64,000 nucleotides of DNA, from assembly GCA_040437565.1 (NCBI GenBank), contig JBDOQK010000030.1, positions 310,001-374,000 of the forward strand. Reading direction: 5' to 3'. The DNA is from Albugo candida. Its lineage: Eukaryota; Oomycota; Peronosporomycetes; Albuginales. The notes below the pieces were generated by a model, which did not search any database, was not told the origin of the DNA, and saw only the letters and a program-made list of their open reading frames with translations. Below are positions 48,563 through 58,902 of this stretch, piece by piece. Made by a program: the position numbers and the translations under genes. Every line of letters begins with the position of its first letter. The stretch's first letter is position 1.

Positions 48563-48713
48563 TTGTGCTTGTTTGTGAATCGTACTCTCTCTTCTTTTCC
48601 GCTACAGTAGAGCCATTGAGCTTACGACTAAATGTCGCCTCCGACTGATGCAAAGGCATTCGAATCACCTTGTACCCAGATTGGCGCAAATTACGGCAAC
48701 AGTGACCAATCAA
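48563..48713 (-). CDS. Aurora kinase N-terminus, second allele (contig start)
   Basis: The first about 50 codons of the Aurora gene again, after the gap 48463-48562, with several differences from 48282-48131 including four amino-acid changes (for example GHCYRNLH versus GHCCRNLR). The upstream DNA also matches 48283-48462. It continues into unique sequence with TSR2, so it is probably the same haplotype as the 46305-47116 piece. Confidence 0.8.
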
Positions 48714-48925
48714 ATACCGTTATTGTATTTGTGCAAATTGGCATCATTCAATCAATTTTCTGCATGGGAACACAGAGATAGCGTCGATGCCCTTCAAGTT
48801 TATAGTATATATCAATTGATGCTTATATTCGCTGAAAGCATCAACTAACTTATGAATTGACCCCATGTCCAAAGTACGCATCGAACTTAACCTATGTCTT
48901 GTTCAATTTCATCAGTTGGACTCCA

Positions 48926-49525
48926 ATGAATACCGACAATTCCGCAAATATTTTCCACCAAATAGCGCAAGTGGACGCCCGCGCATTCCATGAAAATCAA
49001 TTTCAATCCCAATGGCAATATTTTGAGTACAGTGTCAAAATTCTATTAGCTCGTTGGACCGCACTTCGAATGGCAATTGAAGGAAAATGGGGTGGAGGCG
49101 ATATGCAACGCAAATCCGAGATTTTGTTGGAAGAAATTCTCAATGTATTCAAATATAGCAAAAATGTCCAGTACGTCGATATGGTTATAAATATTACAGA
49201 ATACGTCGATGTGCAATTTGGTTTGGTTTGTGAGGATGGCAGCATCGAAGAAATCGTAGAGTTGATGCTTACAATCGCTGAGGAATGCAAAAAAGGTGAC
49301 TACAATCGTATCCGCGTACTTCATGAAAAGATGCAAGCGCTTATACCAATTGATTTGAAGAATTCAAAATTTGAACAGGCAATCACAAGGAAACAGGAGG
49401 AAAGTCTGGAGGATGATAAATGCTTAGTTGACGATGAAGGATGGGCGACAATTCGGCGATCGTCTCGTATAAAAAGACCAGTCAAGATGTATGATCCAGC
49501 TGCTGAATTCCCTGGAGCCCAATGA
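48926..49525 (+). CDS. TSR2: pre-rRNA processing protein TSR2 homologue
   Basis: A single exon of 199 residues from ATG 48926 (the frame is open to 48857, but this ATG fits the family start). The conserved TSR2 core is clear: LLARWTALRMAIEGKWGGGD (the W-G-G block), DMVINITEYVDVQFG and CEDGSIEEIVELMLTIAEEC. TSR2 is the escort of ribosomal protein eS26 and acts in 20S pre-rRNA processing. The C-terminus (ATIRRSSRIKRPVKMYDP) is a basic lineage-specific extension with weak similarity to chromatin-type tails. Intact. Confidence 0.88.
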   Translation: MNTDNSANIFHQIAQVDARAFHENQFQSQWQYFEYSVKILLARWTALRMAIEGKWGGGDMQRKSEILLEEILNVFKYSKNVQYVDMVINITEYVDVQFGLVCEDGSIEEIVELMLTIAEECKKGDYNRIRVLHEKMQALIPIDLKNSKFEQAITRKQEESLEDDKCLVDDEGWATIRRSSRIKRPVKMYDPAAEFPGAQ

Positions 49526-49667
49526 GATTTGGGTTCGATGTCTAACGATCGAGTGAACTTTGTAGGCGATTGGTGGGCAAACATTAACAGTACATTTGTG
49601 AGCCACTCGAAAGATTTAATTTGAATAAGATAGAGACAGAAATTTCGTCTTCAAATTTCAATTCTTG
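49526..49667. other. intergenic
   Basis: Short AT-rich spacer after TSR2. Confidence 0.4.
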
Positions 49668-50365
49668 GGTATTGATATCCCGACAACAATTTTTTCAAAT
49701 TACAACATGTCTAGGTAAATTATTACTATCACAACTCTTTTTTTTAACAAATGCATAAACGTTTTTATATTTCTAACCAATTACAACCATACACACCCAA
49801 ATTGTTGCTCCAACAACTTCAATCGAGAATTAGTTGTGATTGGCTAATACACAGAGCATTCCAGCTGTGATAGGCTAATACACAGAATGATCCAGCTGTG
49901 ATCGGCTGGTACATATGACAATTTCCATTTGACACCCACCATTTGAGCATCAGGCACAGGGAAAATGCAGGTGCAGCAATTGCGGAAAATTGGCCAAAAC
50001 AAGCGGTCTTGCAGACTTCCGGTTACAAGCTTAGAGTTAGGAAAAAACTTTGGTAAAAAATTTAGATATTTTTCCTTCACAGAATTTTTTCATAATACAT
50101 TTTATTTTCGGCCGTAAGTGTATAATAACTTTGCACCTTTACGACGCATTATAGCTCAACAAACGAGGAATGAACCGTCTATTTATGATAAGTGTTTAGC
50201 TCAGCTTAAGGTATCTATATTACTAGATTAGCGTTAGGCGTAAATGACTTTTATTAGTTAGAAATGTAAACATAGTTGTGGGAGTAATAATTCAAGTGGA
50301 TCTATCTAAATCTAATTTAGAAAAATAAATGTAATTTAAAAAGAAAGTTGTCGGGATATCAATAC
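49668..50365. mobile_element. about 700-bp non-coding element with 20-bp terminal inverted repeats (MITE-like)
   Basis: GGTATTGATATCCCGACAAC at 49668-49687 recurs as its exact reverse complement at about 50346-50365. Flanking sequence on both sides contains AATTCTTG (directly left of the first copy, three bases right of the second), a possible 8-bp target duplication as in hAT elements. The inside is AT-rich, without a transposase frame, and carries a 31-bp tandem repeat. A non-autonomous DNA transposon is the best guess. Confidence 0.5.
49836..49919. repeat. 31-bp tandem repeat, about 2.7 copies
   Basis: Units 49836-49866, 49867-49897 and a partial third share GTGATNGGCTAATACACAGA and end TCCAGCT. 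It lies inside the inverted-repeat element. Confidence 0.75.
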
Positions 50366-51244
50366 CACTAATTCTTGTTTTAAAAAAGTTGTGGGAGTAA
50401 TATTTAAGTAGGCATGGTGTAATTTGATACTAACATTGTAATTNNNNNNNNNNNNNNNNNNNNNNNNNNNNNNNNNNNNNNNNNNNNNNNNNNNNNNNNN
50501 NNNNNNNNNNNNNNNNNNNNNNNNNNNNNNNNNNNNNNNNNNNCATCCAACTGGAACATTTAGTGAAAGATATTGCTTTTGTAGCAATCCTCGAGCTTCC
50601 ATGTCTGTGTTGTCGGTTCCAGTGCTGCGGTGTAACTCGTATTGCTTCTATCGAGTGTTGTAAGCCACCGCGCTATTGACCAAATGCACTGAAGACTACT
50701 ACATAGTTTACGGCTTGCGCAATCGACTTGTTCTGTTAGATGCTGATAATGAGATGTCTGAATGTGACTTTCGGTCACCACAAATTTGTTTGGTCCATAT
50801 CTTATGCCTGTGAAGATCCTCGAGGCCTTGAGGTATCAAACTTGTCAGCTTCTACACCTAAGGCCCTCGCTTTTACCTGGTGATCTGCCAGTACAGACCA
50901 ATCGTAGATGACAGAGATGCAAAAGCGATTGCCTATTCGAAGTCTATGCTGAATTCTGTTTCTATTTCTCCGTTATTGAATTCAAAACGAGAAAGAAAGC
51001 AATGGAATGGATGGTGGCCGGCCATCAGCTGAGCCGCAAGTCTGTTTATGCATACTGATTGGGTTGATATACAAAATTAATCCAGATGATCTGCTATAGC
51101 TTCTTACTACCATCACCTACTACTTCCATAATCCACAGCTGACGTCTCAACCACAGGAAGCCCCATTCCAGAGTGTGCATGATCGTACTTACTACAAAAC
51201 AACAAACAATGAGACACTTTGTATAATCTATGTAATATTGCACG
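50366..51244. other. intergenic with 100-N gap 50444-50543
   Basis: The AT-rich block before the gap repeats a GTTGTGGGAGTAAT motif (50275 and 50388). After the gap there are only short frames; nothing recognised. No duplicated flanks at this gap. Confidence 0.5.
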
Positions 51245-52060
51245 TTACCGATCCGTAAACATCATAATAAGAGCGGAGATCACTAAGAGCCCGGCAATGA
51301 CTTCGACTCCTTCCGCAGCACAAGATTTAACGCTAGCATCCAGCGTTTTGAATTCATTCGGGAACGAATCGTGTTTTGTGGCAATTGCAGACAGAAACCA
51401 GATAATCACCAAAGAGAAGATAGGATCGTGAGCGTAATGGAGTGTCACCAATGCCATGATGATGAGTATGGATAGATGAAGTACGTAGACCGCAATTGGT
51501 AAAAACGTCTGACGATGTTGCTGTAACGAGATCGCCACATGTGACAATGTCAATGCTGTAACCCATGAAAAGTATAACGCAAACGGAAGCTCGGAGCAAA
51601 TGTACTGCCACCAATCGATCTGAGATCCAACTTGGAAGATTGAGCTGGAACGCCCTGAGCGCAACTGTCGGTCGTTGACGGTGTAAATGTACAGCACGAG
51701 CAACGCTAGCCATAAAAGGAACATTGAAAATGTTGCAAGATGCACATGGCCTTTCACATAGAGCAATACCCAAGCAATGTTTGCGACACATGAAAATCCA
51801 AAACAAGTCCTCAGCTGTGAGGGCTGACTCGCGTCTGCGTAGACAGAGTACTGCGGAGAAACCAAGTCAATGACGACGACGACCGCTTCCAATATATAAA
51901 TCAGTATCCAAATCAGAAAAGCAAACGACTCGGGCGTAATCATAGTTTCATATTGGCGAGGAGTTTTCAGAAGAGACTTTGCGTAGACCACATTCACGAC
52001 AGCTTGAAGTGCAAATAAAACCGCATTCGTAGTGGAGAGCCACGCTGTGTTCGACTGCAT
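51245..52060 (-). CDS. multi-pass membrane protein, TspO/MBR-like
   Basis: Single exon, 271 residues from ATG 52060. About seven hydrophobic helices. The first part reads like long-form TspO/MBR (tryptophan-rich sensory) proteins: NAVLFALQAVVNVVYAK followed by PESFAFLIWILIYILEAVVV, the proline-plus-W-x-IY signature, and ELPFALYFSWVTALTL in the middle. Members bind tetrapyrroles or sterols in mitochondria or other membranes; function here is not known. A different 7-TM family remains possible. Confidence 0.5.
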   Translation of the reverse strand: MQSNTAWLSTTNAVLFALQAVVNVVYAKSLLKTPRQYETMITPESFAFLIWILIYILEAVVVVIDLVSPQYSVYADASQPSQLRTCFGFSCVANIAWVLLYVKGHVHLATFSMFLLWLALLVLYIYTVNDRQLRSGRSSSIFQVGSQIDWWQYICSELPFALYFSWVTALTLSHVAISLQQHRQTFLPIAVYVLHLSILIIMALVTLHYAHDPIFSLVIIWFLSAIATKHDSFPNEFKTLDASVKSCAAEGVEVIAGLLVISALIMMFTDR

Positions 52061-52538
52061 TTGTTTGCGACGAATTCTCAAATGAAACGATTTGTGCTAC
52101 AGTTGTTGCGAGATATGACAGTTGACGAATAACGGGCATCAATCAGTAGAGATATCTACATTTGTAACTCGAGTAGCTATCGCTTAATCAGTGTAGACGA
52201 GACATACGGAGCTGACGGATCAAAGTGACATCGTGAAAGAGGTCGGATGACTCGGAGACTGTAACTCTGACGTTTTAAGGTTAAGCGATGGCTCAAGAGG
52301 TACGATATGTCTGTTCTCTTGCTCCATGTCTTCAAATGCGACAATATCAACGATTATTGCTGTCATATGAACATTCACAATTTTTCTACAAGATCTTGCT
52401 CCCACTACACCTAGAATCAATCCCATACACTTATAAAAATGCGAAAGGTAGAAAAGCGCTCAAAGCATAATTTCGATGTGTCCATGCGATCATTAATGTA
52501 TGTGGTCACATCAATTTAGGTAATACCTGATTTTGTGA
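52061..52538. promoter_or_regulatory. divergent intergenic region, 480 bp
   Basis: 5' regions of the membrane protein (minus) and METTL13 (plus). A few short frames; nothing recognised. Confidence 0.4.
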
Positions 52539-54671
52539 ATGGCAACGAACTTGTTACCTCAGCGATCTGAGGATTTCCGTTTGAAAGAGTATTGGGATCG
52601 ATTCTTTGATCAACGCGACACACAGTCATTTGAATGGTACGGAAGCTATGCAAATCTCAAAGAGAATTTGTATCACGAGCTCGATTTCTCTCTTAATCCA
52701 TCGGATATAAATGTACTAATACACCAGCAAAAAATCAAACACTCCTTACGTGTACTTGTGATCGGTTGTGGTAATTCAGAACTAAGCTTTGAATTGTTTT
52801 GCGATGGTTTTCTCAATGTAACGAGCATCGATTTCTCAGAACTTGTGATACAAAAGATGACAAAAAAGTATCCGTTTATGAAGTGGCACGTACAAGACAT
52901 GACCGATATGACCGACTTCAGTCAGCAGTCTTTCGATATTGTTATCGACAAAGGCGCTTTCGATGCACTTTTGTCGGCCAATACAGACGCGATACTCGCT
53001 TCAGCGAGTAAAATGCTGCAACAAGTGGATAGAGTGCTTGACACTAATAAAGGACTGTATTGCTGTGTCACAATGGCCGAAAGCTTTGTCATCAAACATC
53101 TGCTCCAATTCTTCACAGAAGGGAATTGGAGTGTTTCAGTATGTCCAATGACCGCTTCCTCGCAGCAAATGGTTCCATTTATCGTTTTGCCGAAAAGAAC
53201 GAATTCCAAGTCGGAAATTGTCCATTTCGATCGATGCACATTCACATCGCCGGATGGCGAGAAACGGAAGCTTTGGCTGTTGGATAACATTGAGACATCA
53301 CAGTATCTGTCGGGGCTCAACAATTCACTGCGTCATGTCCAAGTCGGACGACAAGAAGTGATACATCTGCTCTCCAGCCATTCGAATCAGATTCCTCAGC
53401 AAAGTGAGATCGATCAGTCTGAACCGGAGCCCAGATTCACACTTCGTGTGGTTGATCATTGCACGAAGGAACATGACACGTGTGGAATCGTACTTATCCC
53501 TCAAGGTAGGGAACATGAATGGCTGTTTGCAACCGAGCAGGGAGCGGCTGAAATTGCGGAAAGTGCGGGTTTCAGTCGATTGATATTGGTGAGTTTTGGA
53601 CGAAAGTACGAATTTGGAGATCAGCAACAAGTTCAAGAAGAACTGAATGGCATCGTGTTACAATTTCTTCCTCAAAATGTCTCTGCGGATGACAAAATCC
53701 CTTTTCTGAGTATCAGCGACGGTATTGGAAGTCGAACGATTGTCGAAGAAGGAATTTTGCCAACAAGTGGCAAATATTTCATCGAGCAAGTCGTGGACAA
53801 CCAGAGCGGAGTCGACGTACAATTGCGAAGACTTGTGTTTGCAAGCAATGTGAATATCATTCAGAGCGAAGTTCGAATCGTCGAAGATGTAGCAGGAAAG
53901 ACCTCCAATGCAAAGACATCTGCGTCCAAGAAAAAGAAAAAGAAAAATCGCTCGAAAACGCGACGTGAAATCGTCGACACCTCTTTCTTGTCGTTTGCGT
54001 ACCACAAAGGAATCATTGCTGCATTATTAGCGTGCTCATCGACCGAACACACAAGCAATCGACAAAGCGGTCTTATCATCGGTCTTGGTGGCGGATGTCT
54101 CGCTCAATTCATCCACGATCATGTCGCTAGTGTGACTTCCATCACAGTCAGCGAGCTCGATGGTGCGGTATTACAAATCGCCGAGAAACATTTCGGATTT
54201 ACACCGAGCGATCGCATGCGCGTTGTTATCGAAGATGGACTTGAGTACGTCGCACGACTCGCTGTTGAGGACCCTGCTTCTACTGATTTCATCGTCGTGG
54301 ATGTCGATGCCAAAGACACCACCCAAGCGATGAGCTGTCCTCCGATAGAATTCACATCAGAGCGCTTCTTACGCCACTGTCACGCCGTATTGAGCTGTCA
54401 CGGTATTCTGATACTTAATATCTCATGTCGAGCCGACGATTTGTATCAGGAAATTCTTCTCCGATTGCAAGCAATCTTTCAATCCGAAGAAAAGCCTCAG
54501 AGAAAAGCTGTGTTTGACGTACAGCCTTCCAAAGACGATGTGAATCGCGTGGTTTTCTGTGTGAAAACTGCGCCAAGTCAAAGCAAAAGCGCGTCGACAG
54601 CGAACAGAAACGTTGCCGACATCAAAGACGAAGAAATATTGGAATTAATGCGAGAAATCAAAGTCGAATGA
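52539..54671 (+). CDS. METTL13: eEF1A lysine and N-terminal methyltransferase METTL13 (eEF1A-KNMT)
   Basis: One intronless frame of 710 residues (human 699). Start NLLPQRSEDFRLKEYWDRFF matches the human start. N-terminal methyltransferase: LVIGCGNSELSFE (motif I), SIDFSELVIQKM and DIVIDKGAFDALL. Middle region: YTLHVV-like FTLRVVDHC, GIVLIPQGREHEWLF and AGFSRLILV, then a Lys-rich run near 53930-53960. C-terminal spermidine-synthase-like domain: GLIIGLGGGCLAQFIHDHV, FGFTPSDRMRVVIEDGLEYV, DVDAKDTTQAMSCPP and ILILNISCR. Known reaction: methylation of the eEF1A N-terminus and Lys55, tuning translation. Both domains look intact. Confidence 0.95.
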   Translation: MATNLLPQRSEDFRLKEYWDRFFDQRDTQSFEWYGSYANLKENLYHELDFSLNPSDINVLIHQQKIKHSLRVLVIGCGNSELSFELFCDGFLNVTSIDFSELVIQKMTKKYPFMKWHVQDMTDMTDFSQQSFDIVIDKGAFDALLSANTDAILASASKMLQQVDRVLDTNKGLYCCVTMAESFVIKHLLQFFTEGNWSVSVCPMTASSQQMVPFIVLPKRTNSKSEIVHFDRCTFTSPDGEKRKLWLLDNIETSQYLSGLNNSLRHVQVGRQEVIHLLSSHSNQIPQQSEIDQSEPEPRFTLRVVDHCTKEHDTCGIVLIPQGREHEWLFATEQGAAEIAESAGFSRLILVSFGRKYEFGDQQQVQEELNGIVLQFLPQNVSADDKIPFLSISDGIGSRTIVEEGILPTSGKYFIEQVVDNQSGVDVQLRRLVFASNVNIIQSEVRIVEDVAGKTSNAKTSASKKKKKKNRSKTRREIVDTSFLSFAYHKGIIAALLACSSTEHTSNRQSGLIIGLGGGCLAQFIHDHVASVTSITVSELDGAVLQIAEKHFGFTPSDRMRVVIEDGLEYVARLAVEDPASTDFIVVDVDAKDTTQAMSCPPIEFTSERFLRHCHAVLSCHGILILNISCRADDLYQEILLRLQAIFQSEEKPQRKAVFDVQPSKDDVNRVVFCVKTAPSQSKSASTANRNVADIKDEEILELMREIKVE

Positions 54672-54758
54672 GTATTTATACTGTTGTAACGACTTTGGAA
54701 CCGACACACGCGCTTTTGTTTCTTACTTTTCAGAAAACGCAAAAAACGTTCAAACGCA

Positions 54759-57510
54759 ATGAACGCTTCCAACAAACTCTCTGCGTTTTTGGCGACAGTA
54801 CCTTCCAATGCAAAGCAAATTCCCGACACGTTTGACTCTGTTCAGGAGCTACACACAAGTGATAACGATATCGATGACAAAGTTTGTGCTGTTTCAGACG
54901 CCACGCACGTGGACACGATCCCTCAAGTCGATGCGATCGATCTGAAGACTTTAAAATTGGATTCCACTGACAGATTATCACATTTTATCTCTGCAACGTG
55001 CCGTACTGCCAGTTTCTCGCAAGCGGAAAAAAGAATCGAAGACGACGATCCGACTGCAACTATTTCCGCACCCACTCGACACATTACATCGAAAGCTGAC
55101 AATGAAGCAGAAGGAGATGCTATGCTTCGAGTTCCCAACATGAATCCTGTCTTATCAGGCAATCATCATCGTCGAATCTCCACGAAATGCGGGTCCGCAT
55201 ACGCATTCTCTCGTAAAACGCATGACAAAATCACTGACAAAATCGTTCAGCACTTTGTATCTGATGTCCCAATTGTCGCGATTTCTCGATCTTCCAATGA
55301 GACGTTGCAAGCGCCGTCTGCTCTCTGCGTCGAAGACATTGCGCTTCTCTTGCAAAGTGGAAAAACGCTGCCACTACACACAGTCCTCGACGTTGTACGC
55401 AACGCCACAAATCACATGACTGCAGAGCCAAATGTCGTGGAGGTGCAAGCACCGTGCATTGTTGTGGGCGATCTTCATGGCCAATATCAAGATCTTCTTT
55501 CCATTTTCAACAGCAACGGCTTTCCTTCCGCAGAGAATCGGTATGTATTCCTCGGAGATTATGTGGATCGCGGAGTTTCTTCGTGTGAGATCTTATTGCT
55601 GCTTCTTGCGATCCGAGTCGAGCGTCCGGAATCGATTCATTTGTTACGTGGCAATCACGAAAGCAGAAGTCTGAGCACATTTTACGGCTTCCGGAAGGAA
55701 TGCTGGATCAAGTACGGTGGAATTGTGTACCAGAGATTTCTCAAATGCTTTCAGAGTTTGCCGCTAGCTGCTCGGATCCACACAGAGTTTGGGACATTCT
55801 TGGCGCTGCATGGCGGTCTCTCACCAGACATTCGATACGTCGAGGATATCCAGAATAATGTGAATCGATTCCAAGATCCAGAACCTCAAGGTGCTTTGTG
55901 TGATTTATTGTGGTCTGATCCAGAAAAGTTGGGTTCCAACGACAAGAACAAGGACAATTGTACCGATTGGGCTGTCAATCGAGCCCGAGGCTGCTCGTAT
56001 ACGTTTAGCGAGAGAGCATTACAAGTGTTTCTTGAGGAGAATCAGCTTTTGGCACTTATTCGAGCGCATGAGGTAAGCATGGTACCTTTCCTGAGAAGGA
56101 TTTACGAATGTGTACGATAGCTGGAAGAGAATGGCTTTCGCGAGTATTACCCGACGCAGGAGACCAGCAGCCTTCGACTCCCGTGCATGATAACTGTATT
56201 CTCCGCTCCGCAGTACTGCAATCGGAACTCCAATATGGTAATGTCTCTTGTCGTAGAATCTCATTTGTATCGTTTGTATTGAATTGTGTTGTTAGGGCGC
56301 CACACTGCTGATACCATTTCAGTTGCCATCTGCGGATCCAAAGAGTCGATTGCTGCAGTTCAAACAATATACGCGAAGCAGTACGCGAGAGACTGAATAC
56401 ACTGAACGATCCGAATACGACGCGATGCGTGAGTTCATAGAAGAACAGATTCCATTTGTTCCATTGGATTTCCATCGACTTGTCAAATTATGCAAAACGC
56501 AGAAATATATGTCAGCAATGGAGTCGGATGGCTCGTTTGTGATGTCAGCGCCTATGAACGACACACGCTCCAGTCGTACGGAAGGATGCTCTTCCGATCA
56601 GCAGATGGAGATACTTGCCAAGGATTCGACAGAGTCGAGTCTGATTCAGGTGAACATTGGCGCGGATATCGATGATTCAGTCATTCGTATCGATGAGGAG
56701 ACTTTTCTTCACTCCAAATGGGAGAGTCCAAAAGCTCTCCCGCACGATCGAAAATGTGATCTTGAAGACCACACAATAGCAACGAGAGGCACGAAGAGCT
56801 CCAAAAGGCAAAGAAATAAAGGTTGGAATCCTGTCAAGACAATTCGCACATTGTTTGGCACAACTTTGACAAAAAAAGAAAAAACGAAGAAAAAAACAGA
56901 GACTTCGAGACGGTATTCCTCCATGTCTGCAAACGCATCGGAGCATATATCGACGCCTAAATCGAGTTTTGTATGGCCTTGGAAAGCCAAAAAGGAGAGA
57001 AAAGCATCTGTGATATCACCTGTTTCGTCACCATTATCCATGTCGGCTCCAGCTTTGGCTCCGACTCGCTCAGCTTCATTTCCAGTTCGACCGACTTCCT
57101 TTACTGTCGTATCGACCACTGCTGCGTCAGGATCTGAAATGGTGTCTCCGCGTGCGTCTGAGATGGTTGGCAAGATCACAAGCAAAGAAAAGCATTTGGA
57201 TTCAATTACGACATCAAGCGATGACATCAGTTCCACTCTGGAGGATCCATTCGATGCAAGCAAAAAACTATTCACGAATTCGCAGTGGATGGCTTTAAAA
57301 CTGTTTTTCAACTACCTCGACATCAACGGACATGGTATTATAACGGAAGAAGGTCTGGTCGCACTTTTGGCGGATCAAGACTTTGACGCGTATGCCACAG
57401 AAGAAGACCTCAGCGTTATTATGGATGGGTTGGATCAAGATCAGGATGGTCTTGTCACAGCTCATGACTTTCTTTTCTTTGCGTATCGTGCTTCTCTATC
57501 ACAGACATGA
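54759..57510 (+). CDS. PPP-family Ser/Thr phosphatase with long linker and C-terminal EF-hands
   Basis: Exons 54759-56072, 56121-56237 and 56296-57510 give 881 residues. After a polar N-terminus of about 220 residues comes a complete PPP catalytic core: GDLHGQ, GDYVDRG, LLRGNHESR, LHGGLSPD, LLWSDP, RAHE (joined by the first intron) and FSAPQYCNRNSNMG (joined by the second). A long Ser/Lys-rich region follows, then two EF-hands at the end: loop 1 (DINGHGIITEEG) has lost its last acidic ligand; loop 2 (DQDQDGLVTAHD) is near-canonical. This differs from calcineurin A (no own EF-hands) and resembles PPEF/RdgC in domain order but has no clear IQ motif. Ca2+ control is inferred. It starts 87 bp after METTL13 on the same strand. 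Confidence 0.87.
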
Positions 57511-57573
57511 GCTGTTCCACACACCAGTCGACCGGGTTCATGCATTGGCACACTTTGCATTCCTTTTAATACA

Positions 57574-58902
57574 TTGGGTATCACCATTCCCTCTCAGCCA
57601 CACATTGCCCGTACAGTATTTGGGCCAACTGTTAATCATTCTTTATTAGCTGCGCGTCCAATCAACAACTTGGCTTTTCTGTCGCGTTCGAAATTCGAAA
57701 TATCGAATGCAAATGAACTTGTACACTGTATCTTTGGACCAGATGACGATATTCGGTACGATGTCAAAAGTAGTACGATGGATAGGTCATCAAATCCATG
57801 GCACAGAATGTGCACAATCAAATATTTCGGGTCGATGATTAACGCTTTCGTGCCATTTATTCTCCTCCAATTATCCGAGATTGGGAACGCGCGTCAATTT
57901 CTGGTCGCGGAGGTTCATCGAATCCCAAACGAAGAGCCTACACTTACGGCGATACGCTTACCTATACATCGTTCGAATTGTGACTTTTATTGGAAAGTAT
58001 TCACTAATGACATACCGGCAAGATCCCAGTCTCTACTAATTTATGCTCGAGTCACCGCATTTACCGGTGGTTGTACACAATATCTAGACAGGCCAGCAAA
58101 ACGCAGATACACCGTACCAACACAACGTGGCATTACCCATCATCTGTCATCACCGCATCACGAAGAAGTGGTTGTTATAGGGGAAGTGTATGCTTTTTCA
58201 TATGTCAAAGAGCAAACTCTAGAAAACTGTCAAGTCGTATATGAAGTCCTCTCTTTTTCAGTCATTACCAGACTGCTAAAACTGAATGCTATGGTGAGTG
58301 TGGAATGGGATGGTAACAAGAATTGGAACGTGTACCTTACAGAGAAGGAAAGTTTTGCTGCCCAAAATCATTTTCCACGCCTGACTGTATCTGACAGTAC
58401 TAAGGGTCTGGTGATCGGTCCGATAGAAGGTATAGTTGTATGTAATGAACAAGCTGGTCCTTTCTCAGCGCCCGATGCGGGAATAGCAACCGTGAGCTTC
58501 GATCATAGCGATCGGTGGACCCATGTTCCATCTGAGGTGTATAAGAAGATTATGGACCGCTTGCGAGATTTCCATATTCAAGAAAAGACTGCTCCATCGC
58601 TTTCAAAGCTTCTCTTTCCGAATGATCCTATGTATTCCTGTAAGGAGCTGGTGAATATGGTCATGCCATCCTTCAAAATCACGTTCGGAGGAACGACAGT
58701 GTTACAATTCACAATGGATCATTTTATTGTGAAAGAGCCATCGCAGCCAATTAATTGCTACATCGCGATCAAGACAAGTCACACACTAGATTCGCCAAAC
58801 TGGACATTTGGCGGGCAATTTCTCCGGTTTCACGCAATGAAATTCGCGAAAACTGGGCGTCACGGCGAAAATATCGGTTTTACTGTGGACCGATTGAACT
58901 GA
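57574..58902 (+). CDS. pepsin-fold protein lacking the catalytic motifs (aspartyl-protease-like)
   Basis: The frame runs 442 codons to a TGA but has no ATG near its start; a hydrophobic stretch in another frame (57540-57600) may be a signal-peptide exon I could not join in phase. Pepsin-fold signs in order: FEISNANELVHC, where pepsins have the first D-T-G-S; YDVKSST then CTIKYFGS (flap region); a second-lobe block VSFDHSDRWTHVPSEVYKKI where pepsins have D-S/T-G-T; KITFGGTTVLQF; and the C-terminal WTFGGQFLR plus GENIGFTVD (pepsin G-D-x-F-L-R and I-G-F-A). Neither catalytic motif is intact, so it is probably not a protease; plant and oomycete proteins of this kind act as inhibitors or binding proteins. 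The missing 5' end leaves open a pseudogene. Just 63 bp from the phosphatase stop. Confidence 0.55.
   Translation: MGITIPSQPHIARTVFGPTVNHSLLAARPINNLAFLSRSKFEISNANELVHCIFGPDDDIRYDVKSSTMDRSSNPWHRMCTIKYFGSMINAFVPFILLQLSEIGNARQFLVAEVHRIPNEEPTLTAIRLPIHRSNCDFYWKVFTNDIPARSQSLLIYARVTAFTGGCTQYLDRPAKRRYTVPTQRGITHHLSSPHHEEVVVIGEVYAFSYVKEQTLENCQVVYEVLSFSVITRLLKLNAMVSVEWDGNKNWNVYLTEKESFAAQNHFPRLTVSDSTKGLVIGPIEGIVVCNEQAGPFSAPDAGIATVSFDHSDRWTHVPSEVYKKIMDRLRDFHIQEKTAPSLSKLLFPNDPMYSCKELVNMVMPSFKITFGGTTVLQFTMDHFIVKEPSQPINCYIAIKTSHTLDSPNWTFGGQFLRFHAMKFAKTGRHGENIGFTVDRLN

Noticed and set aside
46305-48713. Tandem array of Aurora kinase genes
   Set aside because: The pieces are complementary and gap-bounded, none except the combination is complete, and differences are at allelic level. 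One heterozygous gene explains it better.
49836-49919. CRISPR-like array
   Set aside because: The 31-bp units are directly adjacent with no spacers, so it is an ordinary minisatellite.
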